Assembly: GCA_964631175.1 (NCBI GenBank)
Contig: CAZVWH010000094.1
Coordinates: forward strand, 1-10,711
Reading direction: 5' to 3'
DNA: 10,711 bases
Origin: CAZVWH01 sp964631175
GTDB lineage: Bacteria > Planctomycetota > Phycisphaerae > Sedimentisphaerales > Anaerobacaceae
Part shown: positions 6,481-10,711 of the stretch, one piece after another
Layout: each line of letters starts with the position of its first letter
How positions within the stretch are numbered: the stretch's first letter is position 1
Translations under genes and position numbers: made by a program
Notes under the pieces: model-generated
What the model saw: the letters and a program-made list of their open reading frames with translations, nothing else
Told to the model about the DNA's origin: nothing
The model's database searches: none

Positions 6481-7433
6481 CGCGGAAAGTCTTCTTCGAT
6501 TAGCTTTCGTGGCTCAGTATTTAGAAACCAGTCAATCACACTCTCCTGGCTCTTGGCTAAATCAACCCACGGACAATTGGGATATTCTACAATTAGTTGT
6601 CTGTATATTTTCCTCGCGGTGGGCAAATCATCGTTTCGTAGGCAATTGCCTGTTTGAAATAATACCCAGGATCCATCCTGAACCGAGGTAACATCGTTTG
6701 GATCGATGTGTTTGAGTGCGTATTGATAAAATTTAGCTGCTTGTTTTAGATGACCGCTGAGAAATAAAATCTCTGCCAACTGCAGGCAGTTGTGTGGCTG
6801 GTCCGCCGCAGTGGACTGCGGCATATTCTCTAACAGTTGTAAAGTTTGATCAGATACCGGCTGATACGTCTGTGTGGCAGCCTCGGTCCTATCATGAACG
6901 GAGGACGGAGGATAGGGGACTGAGAACTGACTTCTGTATTCCGTCTTCTGTTTTCTGTCTTCAGAAGGGCTTGAATTAGGCTCATTTGTAGAAACCAACT
7001 CGGTAGTTATGGCTGGTGCGGGGGGGGCCGCCGAAGGCAGGTTCGGTTCAGTTACAATAGAGCGAATTTGTTCGATTAAACGCTGAAGCTCCAATTTATT
7101 TTGCTTATTATCATCTCTGCTTCTGAGAGCACTAATGCTGTAAGGTTCATTATTGTACAGTTTTAAGTCGGTTAGGACCTGGTACTCTGACGAAATTCCA
7201 CCGTCGGCTCCATTACAGATTACTACGGCTCTTCCAAAAAATACCAAAAGCCAAAAAGCAAAAGTTAAAAAAAGATGCGTGATATTCGCCACCCTTCTTG
7301 CTTTCGCACCTGTGCCTGCGCTACCACAGGTGCAGGCAAGAAAGCAGGGGGGCCAGTTTTGTTTCACGAACAAAAAGTATCGAGCATTCAAAATCGAGTC
7401 CGCATGTGGCGGATTATTAGCTTTAACCTTCAT
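6438..7433 (-). CDS. Hypothetical exported or membrane-anchored protein with C-terminal TPR-like repeats, heavily loaded with DNA repeats
   Basis: I do not recognise this family. The chosen start (ATG at 7431-7433) overlaps the stop of the upstream gene by 11 bases and has an AGGA about 11 bases before it. The frame is open back to 7481, but starts there lie deeper in the upstream gene. From this start the product is 331 residues. A hydrophobic stretch at about 53-73 (LFLTFAFWLLVFF core) looks like a signal anchor placed late, about 50 residues in. The middle (about 115-205) is low-complexity, rich in S, P, T, Q and E. Two TPR-like helical hairpins lie at about 214-243 (LAEILFLSGHLKQAAKFYQYA) and 255-300. 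The last roughly 11 codons come from a palindromic repeat. At least seven repeat elements fall inside the gene yet the frame stays open. It may partner the preceding TPR protein; this is inferred from position only. Confidence 0.7.
   Translation of the reverse strand: MKVKANNPPHADSILNARYFLFVKQNWPPCFLACTCGSAGTGAKARRVANITHLFLTFAFWLLVFFGRAVVICNGADGGISSEYQVLTDLKLYNNEPYSISALRSRDDNKQNKLELQRLIEQIRSIVTEPNLPSAAPPAPAITTELVSTNEPNSSPSEDRKQKTEYRSQFSVPYPPSSVHDRTEAATQTYQPVSDQTLQLLENMPQSTAADQPHNCLQLAEILFLSGHLKQAAKFYQYALKHIDPNDVTSVQDGSWVLFQTGNCLRNDDLPTARKIYRQLIVEYPNCPWVDLAKSQESVIDWFLNTEPRKLIEEDFPRLAPRFTLGVTTPK
6806..6821. repeat. Palindromic mini-repeat inside the small TPR gene
   Basis: CCGCAGT-GG-ACTGCGG is a perfect hairpin read as PQSTAA. 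A related CGCAGT/ACTGCG arm pair occurs at 9421-9444. Confidence 0.7.
6898..6967. repeat. Heptanucleotide array (10 units) inside the small TPR gene
   Basis: Seven-base phasing runs through ACGGAGG, ACGGAGG, ATAGGGG, ACTGAGA, ACTGACT, TCTGTAT, TCCGTCT, TCTGTTT, TCTGTCT and TCAGAAG. The TCTGTNN units match those at the fliN-flhA junction. It encodes about 23 residues (EDRKQKTEYRSQFSVPYPPS and flanks) in a linker, without breaking the frame. Confidence 0.8.
7020..7027. repeat. Homopolymer of eight G (eight C in the coding strand)
   Basis: This lies inside the small TPR gene and encodes part of APPAP. A run of this length is prone to slippage, and a second run of six G lies at 7347-7352 in the same gene. 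Confidence 0.8.
7244..7271. repeat. Heptanucleotide array, CCAAAAG type (4 units), encoding a hydrophobic segment
   Basis: Units CCAAAAG, CCAAAAA, GCAAAAG and TTAAAAA on the plus strand. On the coding strand they are read as LTFAFWLLV, the core of the signal-anchor-like segment of the small TPR protein. Confidence 0.6.
7306..7333. repeat. Inverted repeat near the 5' end of the small TPR gene
   Basis: GCACCTGTG (7306-7314) and CACAGGTGC (7325-7333) are perfectly complementary with a 10-base loop. They are read as CTCGSAGTGA, an odd sequence placed before the hydrophobic segment, suggesting an inserted element. Confidence 0.65.
7399..7413. repeat. Palindromic mini-repeat at the N-terminus of the small TPR gene
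   Basis: TCCGC-ATGTG-GCGGA is an inverted repeat of the same TCCGC/GCGGA class, read as NPPHADS close to the chosen start. Confidence 0.6.
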
Positions 7434-10422
7434 TATGTTGAGCATCCTGCTTAATTGGACCTTGTGAGGTAATATCTTCACGATTTGATTTTTCAGAGAC
7501 GCTTTTTGTTTTTATGCTCTCCACCTGTCCGGTGCTTCGTTTCGGCCATTGGCTCAGAAGAGCTAAAGCTGCCTTTTCATAGTTTTTCTCCTCTGTGTAG
7601 GCTTTAGCCAGCAGGTCTAAGGCTTTTTGCTTTGTCGCAGCTTCCAGATCTCCAGCCGAAGGCGGGCTTGATTCAGTCCATGGTTTCGCCCCGCCCAAAA
7701 GCTGCGAGCAAATGAGTATAGCCTGTGCATTATCGCCGAGCTTAAAACAGACATCAGCCAATTCGTACCTGACTTCGTGGGCTAAAGGGCCGGGCTCGAC
7801 GAAGACGAGAACCTCGGCTAAGCACTTGCGTGCGGCTTGAAGATCACCTTTAGCAATGGAGCATTTGGCCTGTTCAAATGATACTTTAGCTTTTAACCAT
7901 GAGTCGGGTAAGTATTGGACCACGTCACCAAGTAATGCAAGAGCCTTATCAACCAAGCCCATTGAACGGAGAACGCTTGCCTTTAGCAGCAATATTTCGA
8001 TAGATTCTGTCTGCGGGAGCTGTCGGTAGCGCGCATTCTCTAATACCTTAAGTGCTTCGACAAAGTCTCTCTGTTGAACGTGCACTTCAACCAAGGCTGA
8101 GACGATTTCTATATACTCTTTCGTCTGAATCTGGCCCATTAGAGCGTGCTGAAAAGCGTTTATGGCTTGTTGGTATTTGCCTAAAGCCAGGTTAGCTTTG
8201 CCGAGATGAAAGTAGGCTAAACAAAAATCCAGACTTTTACCCGCCTTCGGCGAGTCGGATGTGTTGATATATCGAGTCAACCATTTAGCTGCGTTTTCAT
8301 AGTCTTTTTCTTCGTAGAAACATCTGCCGGCACCAAGTGCTGAAGCTCTCTGTGATTCCAAAGACCGCCCAAGATAGTATACTTTGCGATAGAGCCGGGC
8401 AGCCTCCTGCAAAAGACCGGCTTTCATTGTAGCATCAGCAAGATGTAAGCAGGCCAGGTCGGAAGGTTCGCTATTTGGATATTGTTCGATGAGCTGCTTC
8501 AGATCCTCTCGTGCGCCCAAGTAGTCGCGTAAGTCAATCTTGAGTTTGCTGGAATATAATAGGGCAAATGGTGCAAGAGATGTTCGTGGGTAACGATTGG
8601 CCGTTAATTTATACTCAGCGATGGCATTGGTAGGCTGGCCTCGCTGAGCTTGCAAAAGTCCTAATGCAAAATGGCCATTGGGGGCGCTTTCGTCATCGCC
8701 AAATGTAAGCAGATATTTTTGCCACAGGGAAATTGCCTGCTGGTTTAGCAAAGATTTATGTTCTGATAGTGAGGTATAGTGAAAGGGATTATAGATTTTA
8801 ATGATCCCTTCGTTATCAAAACGAGCCAGCAGACCTGTACAACCGGCTGATGTTGCTACGAGCTGCTGTGCTGTTGCCGCCGACATATATAAGTTCACCG
8901 CTTCATTGCGCATAACCGCTGTTTCCGCGGTGCTCTGCTGAGGTGCATCTCCGCTCGGCTGGACAGCGGATTCGTAAGCCCAACTAATATCCAAGTTGGC
9001 GTTGGCTGCGAATCTTTCTAATAACTCTTCGACTGATGCGCCACAACAGGAAACTTCCCAGCGAGTTAGGGAGAAACCTTGAGCTGGTTCAAGCCCATCC
9101 TCTGCTTTCGCAGGTCTCCGCCGAGGCGGATCCTCGCGCAGGCGGAGAGGGGGGCTTTGACTTTCTTCACGACCAATAGATTGAATCTGTGGAGCAAGCA
9201 GCGCTTTATTTAATCGCTTTGAGCCTGAACTTAGAAGGCTTAGCAGTTGTACCTCAGTAAGGTTGACAAAAGGATCGAATTCTAAGCTATGGGGCCACAA
9301 GTCTGGGGGAAGGGCTTTGTCCGCATCGCAAAGCGAAAGGATTTCTTTGGTCAAGCATTCAGCAGCTATAAATTGGCAATCTCTCGTTAATCGCCAAGTC
9401 AAATCGCTATTGAGGCTGTCCGCAGTCCCGTGAGGGACACTGCGTGGACGCCTTACGGCGCTGCCTTTTCCGCTCGGAGTAGGCCAGTCAATCGCATCAA
9501 TTAGTGCGAGTGTCTGATAGGCTTTGGTTCGGGCCTTCAAATATTGCTTTTTCTGTATTAAATCTATGCTCTGATGGTAATAGGCAGTAATTCTTATAAC
9601 GTATGAGCGACTTTGTGAAACTGCTCTGAATAAACGATGTGCCTGTTCGGCATCGCCGACGTTTTTCATACAAAGAGCCATTTTAAGCAAAAGAAAATCC
9701 CTCAATAGCTCCTCTGGCATCCGCCGCGGCGGACTCTCTAAAGATCCTTGAGATGGGGCTGTGAGGTTCTGGCGAAGTTGGTTGTAAACAGCGTAAGCCT
9801 TATTGAAATCTTTATGCTGATAGAATGTTTCGGCACTCTGTAAAGACGAGGCCTGTCCGCCGTACACTCTGGGCCCGCCGAGGCGGGTCGGCAAAGCCCT
9901 CTCCGCCGTAGCGGCTACGAAGGCTGGACCTGCCTCGAGCCCGCCTTCGGCGGGCTTCGAAGGCTCTGTAGCGGTGGAGGTCTCGATTAATTGTTCAGAG
10001 CCGGATAATTGGTCAAGCTTCGGCGAGACTTCGACGGACTCAGTTGAGTCGCTCGGTCGAGCCGCGATGGGGATTTGCTCCTCGATGGATGACGTCATAT
10101 CGGTAGTTAATATCGCCGAGTCGGATAGAGGCTCTGATTGTGGCTTAAATATCGCATAAAGCAGCACTGCGGCAATCGAAATAATGCAGGTTAAGAGGAT
10201 TTTTTGAATGATTGAAAGAAGCCTGGCCCGACAGTAATTGGAAGATGACTTGTTATCCGATTCCTTCACCGGCTCGGTCTTTTTGGCTACGCTGTGCTTC
10301 CTGATTTGTTGGGGCGTTTTGCGGGGATGAGCCGACGTAACGGGTACTTCATCATTAGAACCATTGTCGTTTATAGTAGTGCCGTAAGGCATCTTGACGA
10401 TTTGTTGTTTTCTTTTGGCCAT
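7423..10422 (-). CDS. Membrane-anchored multi-TPR protein with a possible STN-like domain; first gene of the flagellar operon
   Basis: This encodes a 999-residue protein of unknown function. A basic, disordered N-terminus (residues 1-68) precedes one hydrophobic helix at about 69-92, so the bulk is probably periplasmic on a single anchor. TPR-like helical pairs are seen at about 193-310 and again at about 565-960, with typical spacing such as A-x-x-x-Y and YPNSEPSDLACLHLAD. Between them, about 452-546 (RWEVSCCGASVEELLERFA to GIIKIYNP) resembles the short STN/secretin N-terminal fold, a tentative call. The linkers at about 157-190, 228-238, 315-336, 422-449, 724-730 and 917-928 are rich in P, R, S and G and are encoded by GC-rich palindromic repeats. 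The start at 10422 has no clear Shine-Dalgarno sequence and lies inside a small hairpin, so it is provisional. The gene overlaps the next by 11 bases. By position it may serve flagellar assembly or the cell envelope, but the sequence does not show this. Confidence 0.85.
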   Translation of the reverse strand: MAKRKQQIVKMPYGTTINDNGSNDEVPVTSAHPRKTPQQIRKHSVAKKTEPVKESDNKSSSNYCRARLLSIIQKILLTCIISIAAVLLYAIFKPQSEPLSDSAILTTDMTSSIEEQIPIAARPSDSTESVEVSPKLDQLSGSEQLIETSTATEPSKPAEGGLEAGPAFVAATAERALPTRLGGPRVYGGQASSLQSAETFYQHKDFNKAYAVYNQLRQNLTAPSQGSLESPPRRMPEELLRDFLLLKMALCMKNVGDAEQAHRLFRAVSQSRSYVIRITAYYHQSIDLIQKKQYLKARTKAYQTLALIDAIDWPTPSGKGSAVRRPRSVPHGTADSLNSDLTWRLTRDCQFIAAECLTKEILSLCDADKALPPDLWPHSLEFDPFVNLTEVQLLSLLSSGSKRLNKALLAPQIQSIGREESQSPPLRLREDPPRRRPAKAEDGLEPAQGFSLTRWEVSCCGASVEELLERFAANANLDISWAYESAVQPSGDAPQQSTAETAVMRNEAVNLYMSAATAQQLVATSAGCTGLLARFDNEGIIKIYNPFHYTSLSEHKSLLNQQAISLWQKYLLTFGDDESAPNGHFALGLLQAQRGQPTNAIAEYKLTANRYPRTSLAPFALLYSSKLKIDLRDYLGAREDLKQLIEQYPNSEPSDLACLHLADATMKAGLLQEAARLYRKVYYLGRSLESQRASALGAGRCFYEEKDYENAAKWLTRYINTSDSPKAGKSLDFCLAYFHLGKANLALGKYQQAINAFQHALMGQIQTKEYIEIVSALVEVHVQQRDFVEALKVLENARYRQLPQTESIEILLLKASVLRSMGLVDKALALLGDVVQYLPDSWLKAKVSFEQAKCSIAKGDLQAARKCLAEVLVFVEPGPLAHEVRYELADVCFKLGDNAQAILICSQLLGGAKPWTESSPPSAGDLEAATKQKALDLLAKAYTEEKNYEKAALALLSQWPKRSTGQVESIKTKSVSEKSNREDITSQGPIKQDAQHNEG
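7651..7668. repeat. GC-rich mini-repeat near the 3' end of the large TPR gene
   Basis: The imperfect palindrome TCCAGCCGAAGGCGGGCT is read as SPPSAGD between TPR helices. Its peptide resembles the LPSAGE in FliM, from the same repeat class. Confidence 0.55.
8240..8254. repeat. GC-rich mini-repeat in the large TPR gene
   Basis: CCCGCCTTCGGCGAG is read as DSPKAG in a TPR loop. The flhA tail (about 150-159, CTTCGGCGAG, read as NSPK) matches its second half. Confidence 0.55.
9117..9130. repeat. GC-rich palindromic mini-repeat in the large TPR gene
   Basis: TCCGCCGAGGCGGA has 6-base complementary arms and is read within EDPPRRRP. Adjacent CTCGCGCAGGCGGAG suggests a decayed second copy. Confidence 0.7.
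9421..9460. repeat. Two adjacent hairpin repeats in the large TPR gene
   Basis: CGCAGT...ACTGCG (9421-9444) encloses GTCCC/GGGAC, and CGCC-TTAC-GGCG (9449-9460) follows. Together they encode an Arg/Pro/Gly-rich linker (GSAVRRPRSVPHGTADS) that interrupts the first TPR region. Confidence 0.6.
9720..9733. repeat. GC-rich palindromic mini-repeat in the large TPR gene
   Basis: An exact copy of TCCGCCGCGGCGGA, read as SPPRR between TPR helices at residue 229-234. Confidence 0.8.
9874..9956. repeat. Cluster of GC-rich palindromic mini-repeats in the large TPR gene
   Basis: CCCGCCGAGGCGGG (9874-9887), GTAG-CGG-CTAC (9908-9918) and AGCCCGCC-TTC-GGCGGGCT (9938-9956, 8-base arms) lie in series. They encode most of the linker at residues 157-184, just before the first TPR helices. 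Confidence 0.7.
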
Positions 10423-10432
10423 AGCTTATGGC
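10418..10432 (-). promoter_or_regulatory. Small hairpin over the start codon of the TPR gene
   Basis: GCCATA and TATGGC form a perfect 6-base stem with a 3-base loop, and the ATG start lies within one arm. No Shine-Dalgarno sequence is visible here. It could lower initiation, or may be chance. Confidence 0.3.
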
Positions 10433-10711
10433 TTTGTCATCCATGTAATCTTTACAAGTAATGACCTATGTTTCATTCATAAGACTTAGCAATAATGATG
10501 CCAGAGCTGCACATAGAGAGCAATCCAGCCGTATTTGTTGGTTTTTAGCTGAAAAAATGGCTTTGTCGCCAGCATTGGATGTTGTGTTTATAAAAGGAAT
10601 GTCAGGATTCTATACGTGCGATAGGTTTTCTAACATAATTTGTCTTGCATCCATTTGTCCCACCGAGGCGGGTTATGGATCGGATTGGAGGCGTTTTTGC
10701 CACGAGAGGAC
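10423..10711. other. Upstream intergenic region of the operon
   Basis: These 289 bases contain no convincing gene. They hold the sigma-54 promoter candidate, a partial GC-rich mini-repeat (CCCACCGAGGCGGG at 10659-10672) like those scattered through the genes, and an 11-base direct repeat ATGGCTTTGTC at 10428-10438 and 10557-10567. Activator binding sites would be expected upstream of the promoter, but none can be identified without a known motif. Confidence 0.5.
10489..10504 (-). promoter_or_regulatory. Candidate sigma-54 promoter
   Basis: The minus strand reads CTGGCATCATTATTGC followed by T, which fits the sigma-54 pattern TGGCAC-N5-TTGCW with the invariant GG and GC at exact spacing; the mismatches are at less conserved positions. 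It would start transcription near 10478, giving a leader of roughly 55 bases before the ATG at 10422. The operon itself encodes a GAFTGA-bearing activator, which makes this assignment coherent. Confidence 0.6.

Noticed and set aside
7434..7481. Longer start for the small TPR gene
   Set aside because: It would deepen overlap with the previous gene; the ATG at 7433 gives a usual short overlap. The choice is only moderately certain.
10424..10443. Short upstream reading frame before the large TPR gene (ATG ACA AAG CCA TAA)
   Set aside because: Four codons with no ribosome site; most likely chance.

Overview
This window is part of a flagellar gene cluster, with every supported gene on the minus strand. 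Read in the direction of transcription (right to left) it contains: a long membrane-anchored TPR protein (7423-10422), a second smaller TPR-like protein (6438-7433), a sigma-54-dependent activator with a degenerate receiver domain (4831-6408), fliL (4192-4776), fliM (3110-4195), fliN (2572-3012), a heptanucleotide repeat array broken by a 100-base run of N, and flhA (147-2342). The fliL-fliM-fliN-flhA order is that of many bacterial flagellar operons. The expected fliO, fliP, fliQ, fliR and flhB are missing between fliN and flhA, exactly where the assembly gap lies.

The organism is probably a didermic, flagellated bacterium. The combination of a flagellar cluster with large TPR proteins, a sigma-54 activator and many short dispersed repeats resembles environmental Planctomycetota (Phycisphaerae-like) metagenome assemblies. 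That is an impression from recall, not a proven assignment. The N run indicates a draft, scaffolded assembly.

A good sigma-54 promoter candidate (minus strand, 10489-10504) lies about 65 bases before the first gene. With an activator encoded in the same gene string, it suggests a class II-type flagellar operon under its own enhancer-binding protein. The genes are tightly packed: an ATGA overlap joins fliL and fliM, an 11-base overlap joins the two TPR genes, and other spacings are short. No canonical rho-independent terminator was seen.

The most unusual feature is the repeat load. Two classes are interleaved with the genes. One is tandem heptanucleotide arrays of four different unit sequences at five places: 117-144, 2354-2595, 5025-5052, 6898-6967 and 7244-7271. 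Several sit inside coding sequence, where three units equal seven codons. The other is a set of short GC-rich palindromes related to TCCGCC-N2/3-GGCGGA, at more than a dozen sites. Most lie inside linkers of otherwise intact proteins and are read in different frames to give different peptides, which recalls Rickettsia palindromic elements. A 57-base composite palindrome (6424-6480) separates the second TPR gene from the activator and supplies the last codons of the former. No rRNA, tRNA, CRISPR array or insertion sequence was recognised.
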